DNA from: Cololabis saira
Lineage: Eukaryota > Chordata > Actinopteri > Beloniformes > Belonidae
DNA: 64,000 bases
NCBI RefSeq assembly: GCF_033807715.1
Contig: NC_084592.1
Location: forward strand, 30,733,419 to 30,797,418
Reading direction: 5' to 3'
Shown: positions 41,968-53,953 of the stretch, in pieces
How the letters are laid out: every line of letters begins with the position of its first letter
How positions within the stretch are numbered: position 1 is the stretch's first letter
Translations under genes and position numbers: made by a program
The notes under the pieces: model-generated
Seen by the model: the letters and a program-made list of their open reading frames with translations, nothing else
The model's database searches: none
What the model was told of the DNA's origin: nothing

Positions 41968-44900
41968 CATACACATACACATACAGGGGTGCACACAAGC
42001 CGGGACTCGAGGGCTAGTCTACTGCATGTTTTAGATGTTTCCCTGTCTTCAACAAAAAATTAATTAAAATTGGACCCTTTTGTCTTTAACATTGTTTTCA
42101 ACTGCCATGGTGGGTTTATGACGGGGCAGAAATTATACAATATGCTGAATATTGAGTAATCTAAATCAATCATATTTATACTACTGCACTTATTTAACAG
42201 TATTAGATCTCACCTTCCTAGGAAGTCATCTTTATCCGTGTCCTCATCATACAGCTCCACCTCCAGCTCTTGCCCTGGTGCTTCATGAACCACAAACTGC
42301 TCACAGGCAACAAACATTTTTTAAAACAAATTAATAAATAAAAGCACTTTTATCAAATTCAATTTTAGTAAAATGGTTATTTTAACGATCAAGCATGCTG
42401 AGTGAAGAATGCTTTATATATAATATATTGTCATGCAAATCACATGTGAGATGACACAGAATATGAAAGTGACATTAGAGCAAATGTGTCAAGCTCAAAC
42501 TGTTGAAAACAATGATTTATCCCCAAATGTGCCAACAAGGGATGCTGTCAATTGAAAAAAAAATGCATAATTTGTATCTCTCATAAACCCATATCTTATT
42601 TACAAGAGAACATAGAAACAAACTTATTATATGTTGAAGCTGACCATTTACTAATTAATGAAAAATTATTTCACAGATCATAGGCATCCACTATTAATGT
42701 TCACCCTCACCCCATGCACAGAGATTTCCCCAGATTTTCTGAATCTTTTGATGAAGTTATGCACTGTAGATGATGAAATAATCAATGGCTTTGCTATTTT
42801 ATTCTGAGGAACATTATACTGAAATTGAGGGTTAAGCAGCTTGAATCTTACATCAGAAAAAATGGGGCAACAGCCCTCTCCCAAAACTCCAACAATGGGT
42901 CTCCTTAGTTCCCACAAGTACATGAACTGTGCTAAAAAAAAATAAAATACAATGAAATAAACCATCTTTACATTTGAACAAGCTGCTGGCATTGAATTCA
43001 AAAACAGGAAAAACATTTAAATTTGATGCACTTTATGTTCTTTAAAAAAAAGATTTTAGGTTTGTAAGATAAAAAGATCATTCCATTTTGTATTAATCTA
43101 CATTAGAGACAGTGTCTCAACTGTTTTGCAATTGAGGTTGTATCTTCAATTTCATCTTCTACAAACAGATATGCGATCGAGTTTAGCTGTGTGCATAGTG
43201 GCATGGCTATAGTGGCCCCAAAATGTTTGACAAACACATTAATCTGGTCCATGAAGTCAAAGTGTTGTTTTGTCACTCTACCTCATACACTTCATTCCAT
43301 GTAGGGTCCAGACTCTCTTTGATGGTTCTGGTTTTGTGGTGTCGGTTGCCGACCCTGAGTGTCACATAAGGGTCGGATTTGCCCTTCACCAAGCCCATCA
43401 TGAATGTATCCTTGGCTACCAGTTCTTTTGCTTCCAAGACATGGACCCTCACCACCCCCTGAGGAGCACAGGAGTCACATGAGAACCATTTTTATTAATT
43501 ATTATTATTATTATTACACACTGATTGGACCCATAATAAAGATTCAATTAATAGTCACTGCTGATGAGGATAAACCTAAACTGATTGGTATTTCTTACAT
43601 ACACGGGGAAGTGGGAACCTCATCTGATCCATTTTGACCTGGTCTATGAGAGGAATACACATGCGGTTGGGTAACACCATGAGAGAAGCAATGATGTCCA
43701 TGATAGTGTCCTCAGACAGTGAACTGGAATGGGAGAAGTGAGATGAGAGATGACTGAATGGAGAACTGAACATCTGGAGAGACCAAAAAGATTTCTTGTT
43801 TCTATTTCTCCCAACAAGGCAGGATTTGCATGCCAAGCAGCAGAGAGATTTTCCGGGGAAACTAACCTGAAGCCAGGGCTGTCCAAAAGGTTGGTCACAC
43901 CAGTCCAGTTGATCTGCAGGGTCTGAGGAAAAAGCTCAAATTATAACACGGTCCAATAACACAATCCCACCAACAACGATAAATCTGTGTGCACTCACTG
44001 GACGGCGAATGAAGAAAATGGTCACTCCTCCAACAAGTGGTGTTTGACCAATAAGAGGTTCTAAAATGACCCTCAACATCCCCTGGAGCTGGAAGATTCA
44101 GGCAGTTGTTTTTACAAGAACAGCAAGCATAAATAAAATCTTAAGGAGACGGCATGGACCCCAAAAAATGTGTGAATAAAACATAAACATAATCACTTTC
44201 AGCCCTTTCACTCCAGCTGTGATCGGCGGGTTCACGTCAGCATCAATGTCCACATCGCCATCATAACTGCAAATTTAGAGGCTGGTTAGAACACCAAAGT
44301 CAGAGTAAACTTTGAAATGAGACATGAAGCAAGTATAATAAATTCTGAATGAGAAGTGTATTTGACTGACTCTATATTCAAGTCCAGAATCACCTCCCTC
44401 TGATCCACTTCATGGGTGTAAACTTTGATTCCAGTGATCCTGAGAGGCTGAAATGACAGGATCCCCCATTAATGACACTGACTATATCAAATATATACAC
44501 AGGTGTTATAGCTTCGCTTTAAGCTGATACTAAATGAAAAGAATATGTTGGTCAAATTTCGACTCACTTTGTGGCCAAAGTGAATCTTGGTGAATTTGAA
44601 CATTCTGAGCGCATGGCTGGAGACTCTGATGGTCGGTTGGATGTTTTCCTTCAGCAGCTTCTCCATATACATCCCAAAGAAAGGCCACACCTGTTCCAAC
44701 ACCTGAACATATCACAAAAAAAAAGAAATTGATTTAGCACTTCAAACAACAGTAAATGAGTCCAGTACCCAAGATCATGATGCATATTTGCATAGTATTA
44801 TAATTTGTTCCCTTTTCTTTAATAATGAGCTAGTATTGTTGACAACAGCAGTTTGTGTGTTCCTCTCAGTCTACTTCTCTCTTTATCTGCAATACTGGAT

Positions 44901-46962
44901 TTGACAACATGTCACGTTGATCTGCATTTCAGGAGCATTTAATTGACATCAGATCCACAGGAGTGTTGATGAGATGGTTATTGAGTGTGCCGTTTACAAC
45001 TGTGCAACTTGCACTAAATTAAAATACCAAAAACACCACCTTCTCCTTTAGCTCACCGAACCCTTAAGAGGATTCTCAAGATGTTGTCGTAAGACTACAA
45101 AAACAAATATTAGGTAAGATGATGTTTTAATACTGTACCTTGTTAACCCAGTGAACTTTCTCAACCTCAGTGAAATGCACCTTTATGACAAAAACAAAAA
45201 ACAGATAATCAAGTCAGAAAGCAAATGAACACAGTGGTGTGCATGGTGAAGCTGATAGAAGACCTGGTGTAATTAGACAAACTAAAAAATATTTGTGAAT
45301 ATAACACCAGTAAATTGGAGAAAAAAAATATGCTAGGTTTGCTCAGATTATTGAGTTTATTGAAGATAAAACAAGCAAATATTTCTCATGTTTTTAGTAA
45401 ACATGGATAAGCACAGAAGTGACACCTTGCAATGTTTTGCTGAAAACTGTAATTACAAGTTTGGGATTGTGCTTTAATGCACATTGGAAATAATGAGATC
45501 GGCAAGTCAGTAAAAACAGAAAACTTCCACCAAAAGAAGTCCATGTGATCATTTCACTGACCTTCTGTCCATTGTAAAATGAAAGCTTGAAAGTTGTTTG
45601 GCTGAAAGTACGAGTAATTTTAAACACAAGCTGCCACAACCTGTATAAACCAGTATAAACCTGATCTGATTTTACATCCATTGTACATATCAGCTGACAT
45701 TCCTGTGTCATTAGGATGTTTCTCGAAACTCAGGTCAGTTGGTTACTGTGTTTGTGGGTGTGGTGGAATCAAACATGAAGATGCAAAACCTCCTTTTACG
45801 CATCACAATCTGGTTTATGACACATCTTTATGAGAGTTTGTGTCTGAATCTGGTCGGTCATGCAAATAGATCTATTTACATGAGCCTGATTCAGACAAGA
45901 TTCCATCACAATGACATGTCTTCCAGTTCAAGGCTTGTCTTAGGGTGTCTTATGACTTTTTTTTGCACATAAAAATATAAAACCGTTTTAAAAGTACAGA
46001 CGAACAGTATGTAGAAAAAAAAAGGAAATAAAAAAAGAAATACAATATAACAGAAAATGTGCGGGAGAAACCAAAAAAACCCATAAGGGCTTGTCGAGTG
46101 GTCCTCCTATAATGAAACAAACAATATCTACAGAAATATGTAAAACATAGGACAACTAAGGAAAATAAGCTAAATTACTAGAAAACAAAAACAGGAATCT
46201 AATGAGGGTTTGCAGAGAAGTACTGGAAATGAATGGTTAAGCTTTGCTAACTAAATTTGTACTCGAGCATTCTCTAATATGGTGTGGTAAGGATTTCCAA
46301 TAAAGATGACCTCTGAATCTAATTGAAAATTGGGAAAAAGTAGACCTGGAAAGGGTTGGATGGAGATTGTTTGCAGACCTAGTATTGAAGTGATGAATTT
46401 GGGAATTGAATTGAAATAAAGAATGAAAACTGGTTTGGAAGTAGCTTGTGAATGGATTGATAGACAAAAAGACATCTGAAAAACATTTACAGCAGCAGAT
46501 GTATTTGTTTGGTTTGAACAAGGAAGTTATCATTTAAAAGTGTACATCTGACATGATGATCTTTTCTAGCTGCTGAAGTGCTTAACAGCCAGGTATCTCA
46601 GACATCCCCCCAGCAGGGATGCAGGTACATACCCAGGAGGCCATCTGTAGGGCGCTCTTCAGCTCCGTGTTGATCACATGCGTCTCGTTGTCCACAAAAT
46701 CGATGGCTGACTCGATCCGGGCGCCTTTCCACTGGCGGTTTTTCTTCCACCATGTCATCATCACCATGCACAGCAGCACCCAGCTGACACTGAGGCCCAT
46801 GTACCCTGTCAGATACACCGGGTAGAAGACAAAAAAGGCTCGGCCGAAGTAAAACAAGAACTCCATTAAGATGCGGTTGACGGCGGAGGAGCTGAGCTCC
46901 TGCTGCGGGAGCCCCGCTCCCTGCGCCGGGCCGCGGGCACGCTCCTGCGGGGGCGAGGCCAT
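34823..46962 (-). CDS. esyt3: Extended synaptotagmin, ESYT3-like (complete, 23 coding exons, 842 aa)
   Basis: Extended synaptotagmins are ER-anchored tethers that reach the plasma membrane and move lipids between the two membranes. The model begins at the ATG (46960-46962, context GGAGCGATGG) and ends at TAG (34823-34825). The 23 exons sum to 2,529 bases, exactly 843 codons including stop, with every junction in phase. In order the protein has a hydrophobic hairpin, an SMP domain, C2A and C2B in tandem, a Ser-rich linker and a C-terminal C2C. The length matches ESYT3 (close to 890 in human) and ESYT2. The linker phrase SIASSCLDISD, the C2C phrase KKTQVKRRTV and the ending WYELTLPG favour ESYT3. 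No inactivating change was seen. Introns hold an hAT element and a LINE fragment. Confidence 0.92.
39180..43458 (-). CDS. esyt3: esyt3 exons 9-15: C2A and start of C2B
   Basis: The exons are 43282-43458, 42214-42296, 41636-41684, 41279-41368, 40361-40423, 40212-40271 and 39180-39251. C2A reads VRVHVLEAKELVAKD, GLVKGKSDPYVTL and DEDTDKDDFLG; the acidic residues in KSDPY and DEDTDKDD are the usual Ca2+-binding positions, so Ca2+ binding looks preserved. C2B begins AVYLDSASNLP and carries a His/Lys-rich insertion (HSEITTHQKHGKHAKESR, exon 40212-40271) where relatives are shorter. Its loop lacks the Asp cluster, as is usual for the second C2 of ESYT2/3. The hAT element at 40489-41167 is in the intron between the fourth and fifth of these exons. 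Confidence 0.93.
40489..41167. mobile_element. Non-autonomous hAT element in an esyt3 intron
   Basis: The ends TAGGGCTGCACGATTAATCG and CGTGCAGCCCTA are inverted copies flanked by a perfect 8-bp duplication ACTGATAG (40481-40488 and 41168-41175), the hAT signature. The 679-base interior keeps only relics: a plus frame at 40774-41061 includes SPLSERVFNSGRN, like the end of the hAT dimerisation domain. AT-rich low-complexity sequence fills both ends. Confidence 0.92.
41925..41986. repeat. (TA)n / (CATA)n microsatellite
   Basis: A TA run followed by ACATACATACACATACAC, in an esyt3 intron. Just left, CAGTCACCAGCCACTTTATT (from 41753) resembles the short repeat at 52321. Confidence 0.9.
43603..46962 (-). 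CDS. esyt3: esyt3 exons 1-8: membrane hairpin and SMP domain
   Basis: The exons are 46633-46962, 45139-45180, 44568-44702, 44371-44447, 44197-44266, 43999-44088, 43867-43922 and 43603-43723. Exon 1 gives MASPPQERARGPAQG, then a hydrophobic segment (FLFYFGRAFFVFYPVYL, then GLSVSWVLLCMVMM) ending in WWKKNRQ, the ER hairpin with its basic stop. The SMP domain follows: HFTEVEKVHWVNK, VLEQVWPFFGMYMEKLL, LRITGVKVYTHEVDQRE, LQGMLRVILEPLIG, INWTGVTNLLDSPG, VLPNRMCIPL. SMP domains form dimeric lipid-carrying tubes. All expected SMP segments are present. Exon 2 is only 42 bases. Confidence 0.93.
46240..46475 (-). repeat. LINE reverse-transcriptase C-terminal fragment
   Basis: The minus frame contains HHFNTRSANNLHPTLSRST and FSIRFRGHLYWKSLPHHIRE, the C-terminal phrase (NTRS..L..P...R ... 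FS.RF.G...WN.LP..I) of many fish non-LTR retrotransposons. It lies in esyt3 intron 1 and is a 5'-truncated copy. Confidence 0.65.
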
Positions 46963-47300
46963 CGCTCCGGCCCGGACTCCCGCGGCAGAGCTCTGAAAAG
47001 GTCCAGAAAAAAGATGCTCGGGGCTTGTGTCTGAACAGATTGATACTTTGATGCTCTTTTACAAGGTTTTCTAAGCCACAATCAATATGTGTCCGTGGGC
47101 AAATTACAGCACTCGGTATGGACCCAGCCCCCCTCAAAAAGTTCAAACTTCCGCGTTTGAAACTGCCGAGACAGGTAGACACACCTGCGGACGGGGGAGT
47201 GGAATGCTCGGAGAGAGAGTCAGAAAAATACCTTCTAAAGAAAAGCACCACGGTTTTTGAAGCTTCCGTATATCCAGATATTGTAGCAAATATGTTTGTG
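46963..47300 (-). promoter_or_regulatory. Likely esyt3 5'UTR/promoter region
   Basis: The sequence directly upstream of the esyt3 ATG is GC-richer near the start and contains no upstream splice signal that I can fix. A 61-codon plus-strand frame (47118-47303) lies here, antisense to the presumed 5'UTR, with no recognisable domain. I cannot place the transcription start. Confidence 0.4.
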
Positions 47301-47369
47301 TAACAGACTAAAGCGAAGTCAAATCAAAATATGAGGTAAAATAGTCGTGGATTATTTTTTTTTGTTGAG

Positions 47370-48060
47370 TTTAGTTTATTTTCGGTCATGACATCACAAA
47401 AAAGAATAAAAATAAGACAAACATCAAAACATCTTTTACAAATTTAAAAATAAAATAAAAATAACAAGGAAACAACACACTGTTCAAAGAAAACATTACA
47501 AACAACAAAGTAATGAAATAAAAGCAAGACGTAAGAGATGAGACTGCCAGTAAAACAAATTGCCTCCATGGGGATAACAAAGATTCCTTGAACCTCGAGA
47601 AATAAGAAAGAAAAAAAAGTTGCAGTCTACATGTTTTGAATAATCAAATCACCAATTAAATGAATACCCAAATCAACATAGTAAGTATCACCACTCATTA
47701 CTTTGGTACAGAGAAATCATCTTTCTTTTCAATGTTTTTTTTTTTTAAATAAGGTTACGGTTAAATCCCTCTCCAATTTATTCCATACACCGCTGCCACT
47801 GTAGTGCAGTTTGGTGTTGGTTCTGATTTTTGATTTACTGTATATGCTCTCCCCTCTGAGGTTGTAATGGTTGTCTTAAATTAAACATGTCTTGGATACA
47901 GTCTGGCAGCATGTTCTTGTTGATTCTTTCTGAACATAATATGTGCAGTTTTGACCAGTTCATTGAATTTGAGATTGGATTGAATCTGCATCAATGCCGA
48001 TTCTCCTGCAGATGGCGCCAGAGCATCTAGTGGAGTCACAAATAAATTGAAACAATACAC
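47370..48060. repeat. Dispersed repeat block, LINE-tail-like
   Basis: TTTATTTTCGGTCATGACAT near 47378, followed by A-rich text, resembles the reverse complement of a common fish LINE 3' tail. The rest to about 48060 has no open frame or recognisable domain. Confidence 0.35.
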
Positions 48061-48100
48061 CCACAGACCATAACCACTGTCTGACCAACTTGAAATGTAT

Positions 48101-48160
48101 GCTGATACCAGTACTATGGTGCTGATACCGGTACTATGGTGCTGATACCGGTACTATGGT
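48101..48160. repeat. 20-bp tandem repeat, three copies
   Basis: GCTGATACCAGTACTATGGT and two further copies differing by one base (GATACCG) stand head to tail, followed by a partial fourth copy. Confidence 0.9.
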
Positions 48161-49223
48161 GCTGCTAAACCCGGTTCAGAGACTTTGGAACCCTTTAAAG
48201 TCTGGTTTGCTTTTCCGTACGAGCCATGACAGACACACAGCATGACATATTGAATCTCCCTTTAGTCTACTCTGAATTAAAGGTTCACAAAAGGACACAG
48301 ATGATGTATCCCCTAAAAAAACAAACAGTTCTTAATATAGCCAGTCTGCCTTTATAAAGATGGTTGTTGGTGTTTGTGGACTCATTGCTGCACCAACCAT
48401 TTCCAAACCTGGACCAGTAATTGTAAATGCTGCTAATGATATGATTATACCTACTGTTTTGAGTGGGACCCATAAACCGGAGTAGGCTAGGTGATATATT
48501 AAGACATCCAAAACTGTTTTATAATGGAGACACAAGAACCACTATTAAATTATGTTTAAAACGGCGATTGTGAATGTAGCTTTAATGCAGTGGAGCGATG
48601 AAGTTCATTTAACATTGTCATTTCAAGACACAGACTGGCTTTTAAGAAAGTGGCTCCAAAAAAAAAAAACAAGACAAACCTGCTGTTTTAGTTTTAAATT
48701 TCCACTCAGACATTCCCTGCATCTCTTCTGAATGTCAAGGTGTGGCTGTGGACCGAGATGCAGGAGAGCGAGGCAGCAAGAATTCCTAAAATGTGATTTA
48801 TTTTAAATACAAAAGCACTGCTGCGTGGCACGATTCAAGAAACATAAACCGAAACACGAAAAAAAAATAATAATAAAACAAAAAAACCTGACATAACACC
48901 GGTGGGTAGAAACAGTATGGACCTGCAGGGAGCAAGGGAAAGACAAGACAAGATATGCACAGAACGCTTGACGAGACACATCTGTTTCATTGTCATTCTG
49001 CATCAAGATGCATGATGTATGTTCTGACCCTTTTGCTCTCTTTTGATCTCTCAAGTCTTATTCCTGGTAACTCTTCCCAAAGATGTTATCTGGTTCCATT
49101 GGGCAGTTACCAGGTTTGAAGACCAAATTAACTCCTTAAACTTTTGCTTTTTTTTTTTAGCATTTGCTAAAAAGTGTTCAGGGTACCACTGTTGATCTGC
49201 TTAGAATGGCAGCTAGAGAAATG

Positions 49224-49850
49224 ATTCAATTCAATTCAATTCAATTTTATTTATATAGCGTCTAATACAACAGATGTTGTCTCTAGATGCTTTCCAGAGA
49301 CCCAGAACATGACCCCCAAGCAATTATTACATAAACAATGGCAGGTAAAAACTCCCTTAGTGGGAGAAAAGCCTTAAGCCAAACAGTGGCAGTGGAGTAA
49401 AAATGGAAATGGAGAAGAGAGGAAGGGAAGAGGAGAGGAGAAGAAGGGTGAGAGGCACCGCCCAGCGGATCATGTCGGTGCCCCCCTGCAGCATAGACCT
49501 ATAGCAGCATATCTACCACAAAGCTATATTTGAGACTAACTATTATAGTCTTGTTCTATAGCTGCAGCTATGACTACTGACTAACTAGAGTTTACACTAC
49601 CTAGAGATTTACCAACACCAGCTAGAGGTTTACTAAACACTAACTATAGGCTTTACTAAACAGAAAGGTTTTAAGTTTAGTTTTAAAGGTGGAGGTGGTG
49701 TCAGCCTCCTTAACCCAGATTGGAAGTTGGTTCCAAAGTAATGGTGCCTGGTAGCAGAACGCCCGCCCTCCAAATCTACATTTGGATACTCTAGGAACTA
49801 TGATAATCTAGCACTAGCATGGCAACATCTGTGTCCAACTGGACTCAGAG
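49224..49850. repeat. Dispersed fish repeat starting with (ATTCA)n
   Basis: Begins ATTCAATTCAATTCAATT then TTATTTATATAGCG, an opening shared by a very abundant fish repeat, and continues with CCAGAACATGACCCCCAAGC and AAAACTCCCTTAGTGGGAG. It ends just before a plus-strand LINE fragment and may be part of the same element. Confidence 0.6.
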
Positions 49851-49892
49851 CAGTCTAGTAGGAATAGTAGCAGTATTAGTAGTATTAGTAGT

Positions 49893-50621
49893 AGTAAAAC
49901 TGAACTTCTCCTCGTGGATACCAAAGCTGGCAGTTTTCCCCTACCATTGATGGCTCCACAGTTTCCCCCTCCCCTCAGTTTAGGAGTCTGGGTTTCATCC
50001 TTGACAGCTCATTTTCTCTTAAAGCTCACATCAATAACATAACCTGGTCTGCATATTTCCATTCATGTAACATTAATCTCCGCCTTCCCTTTCTCACCCT
50101 CAGACCTCTGTCATCCTGGTCCAAAGCCTCGTCACCTCCCGCCTTGATTAATGTAATTCACTTCACTTTGGTCCCCCTAACTCAGCAGAACTCAGCAGCC
50201 CGTATCATCACCAAAACCCTCTTTAACCACAACACCCCCGTTCTGCAGCAGCTCCATTGGCTCCTAAATAAATTCAGAATCAACTTAAAAATCCTTTTAC
50301 ACTTGAACCCCCTCCCACAGACCACCATTTGTCTAATCTAATCTCTGTATTTAACCTCCCACCCCCACCCAATGCCAATTTCACTGAACTTGTTCAGCAA
50401 CAATAAAGATATCTACTGTATATATCTATTTATCTCGCTCTCTCAGGTCCTGCTCCTCCCTCCACTCAAGCCACATCTGTTTCAAGCTGCAACTTATCTT
50501 TTCTCTATTTTATTGTTATATTGTCCTTAGTCTGTTTTTATGGCATGTTCTCATTGAGCTGTAAAGTGTCCTTGAGTGGCTTGTAAGGTGCTGTTAAATA
50601 AAATGTATTATTATTATTATT
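49893..50621 (+). repeat. 5'-truncated L2/CR1-type LINE, 3' end with (ATT)n tail
   Basis: The plus strand carries broken frames with phrases of the C-terminal end of fish L2-type reverse transcriptases: SFSLKAHINN, QNSAARIITKTLF, PVLQQLHWLLNKFRINLKI. It ends in GTAAAGTGTCCTTGAGTGGC, then AATAAAATG and an ATT trinucleotide tail, the usual L2-type 3' terminus. It lies between esyt3 and the PARP14-like gene. Confidence 0.8.
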
Positions 50622-51103
50622 AAAAAAAATGCCAAGCGTATGACATCATACATTAGTACATAAGGAAACTCTTTAAATGTTATTAGCTCTGAACATAATA
50701 AATCCTGGTCGGTTCTGTCACTTTCACAAGCAAATCACTGTGATAGATGTATTTAATCATAATATAATAACTAGTTTAGAAGATAGACCTAAATAAAAAA
50801 AAAAAACAAAAAAAAAACATGGCTACCCAGTGGAGACACAAAAATTAACATGGGTATCAGAGTTAATATTCACGTTTTTATTGGATAAGTTCAGAGTAAA
50901 CATCAAGAATCACAGATTGAGTTTTTATGAGATCTTTTGGATATTGGTTACCAGTTTATTGATTCTAGTGTTTGTCAGGGAATCTTCTCATAACTCAAAA
51001 CTGAGCACTGCTTGAAGCCAAATGTACTGACAGTAATAAGCTTTTCAATCTTTGGCTGCTGTTTCTTTACATTTATATATGATATACATGTTATGTTAAT
51101 TAG

Positions 51104-51109
51104 TTTATT
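51104..51109 (-). terminator. Candidate polyadenylation signal of the PARP14-like gene
   Basis: TTTATT on the plus strand is AATAAA on the minus strand, 615 bases past the stop codon at 51724-51726. If used, the telomere-like repeat would be in the 3'UTR. Context alone supports it. Confidence 0.3.
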
Positions 51110-51144
51110 ATATAAACTTTTTCGGTGCTCAAAGACCCTCAAGA

Positions 51145-51195
51145 GGGTTAGGGTTTGGGTTTAGGGTTTGGGTTTAGGGTTTGGGTTAGGGTTAG
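51145..51195. repeat. Interstitial telomere-like repeat
   Basis: Fifty-one bases of GGGTTA alternating with GGGTTT, with GGGTTAGGGTT at each end. The TTAGGG units are imperfect, so it is telomere-like rather than pure telomeric sequence. Confidence 0.9.
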
Positions 51196-51723
51196 GTGCT
51201 CACACAAAGACATCAATTATAAGAAATAAGATAAAACAGATAAAAACATTCTTGAAAGAATTGTAAAACAATGCTGCACTTGCACAAATTTCTATAAGCA
51301 AAAAAGAAAACTAGCACTTGTGGTGGTTTTTCTTACTGAAGCAAGTTTGCTTTCTCATTTCACTTTCAAATCGAGATATGATTATTGATAATGCAAAGAT
51401 AAACCTCTGTTACATGATTTCTTGGTACTGAACTACTTATCACTGGTGTCCCTACAGCCATAAAAGCTAATGTTTGACACAAATACACAGTGCATGATCA
51501 AAAATATGTTAGTTTAAAAAACAAACAAACAAAAGAAAACATTGATTACTACTTGGATCAAATGGCAATGTGTTCATTGTAACCTTTTAAGGCACTACAT
51601 GAGTCAGACTACTAATACTTTTCCAAAGTGAAAGTTGAAACAAAGACTCAAATTTGATATATTACCCATATTATCTCATGGTTATCTCAAGTAACTTCAT
51701 GAGACATTGTCAAATAGGGCGTG

Positions 51724-53953
51724 TCACTGGAATGTAATCATATATTCAGGATACGCCTGGTTGTCATGGAAGATCACGAAGATGATAGGGTTAGCCTCAT
51801 TGTCCACAACACTGTTGTATGTTTCAACAGAGGAGGTCCCCTTGGTCGGTGCATCGATCATGCCTGACTTTCCTTTGCAGAAATCTCCTGTCAACACCCG
51901 GCAGAGGTACATGATCTTTTCCCCATTGCTATTGGGTTTGGAGTAGGTGTCACTGGCAGAGTAGCTGGCATTGACGGCGAAGTATGTGCCATTGCCATAT
52001 GCCGCAGCTGAAAAAGGAACAACACAGAAAGTTGCTGAGTAGATCTGCAATATAGTTGCAAATATTTTCATGATTTTTTTTATTCTTCAGATACCTCAAG
52101 TAAGCACACAAACAACAAATAGTCAGATACGATCATACAAGAACCTGAAGACTCAACATGATGCTTAAGCACATTTGTGATCATGTGAGCCTCTTGCAGC
52201 TTTCATAAGTGCTTCATAAGTGCAAGAATATTTGGTCCTTTTGGGGTCTCAAGTAATCTATAACTACCTACAACCAATTACTGTGGGAGACACTGTCTAT
52301 AAACTCATTACACACAGCATACTCACCACTTTATTAGGTATACCAGGCATACCTACTAAAGTGGCGGGTGAGTGTAAGCAGCTGTGCTGTGACTAAACTG
52401 TTTTAAAAACAGATATAATAGTGATTCCACAACCTAAAATTCTAATCAAAAGGGTGAGAGGTTTTCAGTAAACAATGATAAAGTGAGAAATCAGTTAAAG
52501 CTATAAGGTAAAATTTCTTAGCATTCTGGGGATACCTGATGGCTCTACATGCTGATCCCCATTACTACTGTATGTCCTTGAGTTTTCAGTTTTTCTTCTT
52601 AGGATTTCCTTCCATCTATTTCCTTTAAACTCTGTTTTAATCCTTCATATGGTAATCATTTTAAATATTGTAATTTACTGTAATCAATCCTGGTTCCTTT
52701 TCCAATAACGAGATCAAGACAAAACAAGCCCCAACCCTAAAATCTTACCATTCATTCCTGCATAACTCCTGTTGAAGCCAAGTTCATTGACTTTGCTAGC
52801 CGTGCTTTCACAGGTTCCATGGAAAAGGCGTTTCTCGTTGTTCTGATGCTTATTTCTTAGCTCCAGGTCCTGCTTCTTGGCCTGATAAGCCTTCCACAAT
52901 GTAGGGTTCTGGATCCTCTCAATCTAAGGTCAAATGCATTTTTGCATATTTTGTTTTGGTCATTCATTTAACACATTTGTTTCTGTAAAAATGCATTTAA
53001 TGCCTCAAATAGCATCTGTCAACATAAATGACGGCTTAAACATTAGAAGGGAGCAAGCTACCTTGGTAATTGGTCGCTTGCATGAAACCTGGAAAAGATT
53101 GAGGACATCAGTGTGCTCTGGTGTCCCAGGCTGGATTAGAAAAGGTAGGCAGGTGGTACCAGTTGGCATGGGGTCCCAAGAAACAGGAACTTCTTGACCT
53201 AGTTATAAGACATGCAGATTTTATCATTTGATTGTTTGCATCAAAAATTTAGGCAACACTTTTGGGCTCATGAATTGGCACGAAGAGAAATAATGACTAC
53301 AAACATTTTAGACTAATGTGAAAACAACTCTCCTTGTATATGTGAAATACCTTTTAGTTTGTCGTTTCGCCTTATCTTCAGAACGTTTCCCTGGCTGTCA
53401 GTGGCCGGTCCATTTGGCAGGACCACAGTGTAGACTTGTCCCTGGACTTTAATTGTTATACGTGGTTTTGACTCTTCGCATGCTTGCTCAAGTTGGAAGT
53501 TGGCCATTGCATCAAAACTTATGAACTGTCCACTCTGCTCATACTGCCAGTCTGCCACTCTGCCTGCAAGCGCCATGTTCCTCTTCATTTCCTCCACCTC
53601 TCTCACCTTCTTCAACATATCATAGACCGCACACTTTACTTCAAACACGTCCTTTTGGAGTCCTTCAATGATGAGTGAGTGTTGGCCGTTCATGATCTCA
53701 GATCTAATGACAACCCCTAATTTCTTCTGGATGTCAATGAGTTGCTGGATGTCTGCCTGACCCATGTTAGAGATGCTGCTGTCTGTGACGAGGACACTGG
53801 TTTGCCCCATGGATATCAGGTCAGTTATCCGTTTCTTGGCAGAGTCTACTTCAGCCTGTCTGCCACCGCAGATGTGGAAACATGTAGGGTCCCCTTGGAC
53901 GGTCACAATGACAAAATCCTCCTTTTTATCTGGACTTTCAGTAGTTTTACCCA
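51724..53953 (-). CDS. PARP14-like exons: KH/WWE-like region and catalytic ART domain
   Basis: The exons are 53351-53953, 53062-53198, 52749-52923 and 51724-52007. The first ends in a WWE-like domain (VADWQYEQSGQFISFDAMAN, FQLEQACEE) in which the second tryptophan position is phenylalanine. The catalytic domain has IERIQNPTLWKAYQAKK, RLFHGT (NAD-binding His), AYGNGTYFAVNASYSASDTY (Tyr) and NPIIFVIFHDNQAYPEYMIT. Where poly-ADP-ribosylating enzymes have glutamate, this one has isoleucine: an H-Y-I triad, the mark of a mono-ADP-ribosyltransferase. Human PARP14 has leucine at that position. The stop is TGA at 51724-51726. Confidence 0.95.

Noticed and set aside
42678..43016. 112-codon minus frame between esyt3 exons, with a phrase resembling a transposase helix-turn-helix (KIAKPLIISSSTVHNFIKRF)
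   Set aside because: Possibly a small Tc1-like relic, but too short and without ends or supporting context to annotate with confidence.
46598..47251. 217-codon minus frame overlapping esyt3 exon 1
   Set aside because: It is an alternative reading frame of exon 1 and the 5'UTR; the real frame gives the conserved membrane hairpin and splices in phase.
47118..47303. 61-codon plus frame upstream of esyt3
   Set aside because: Antisense to the probable 5'UTR, no similarity, no evidence of transcription; too weak to call a divergent gene.
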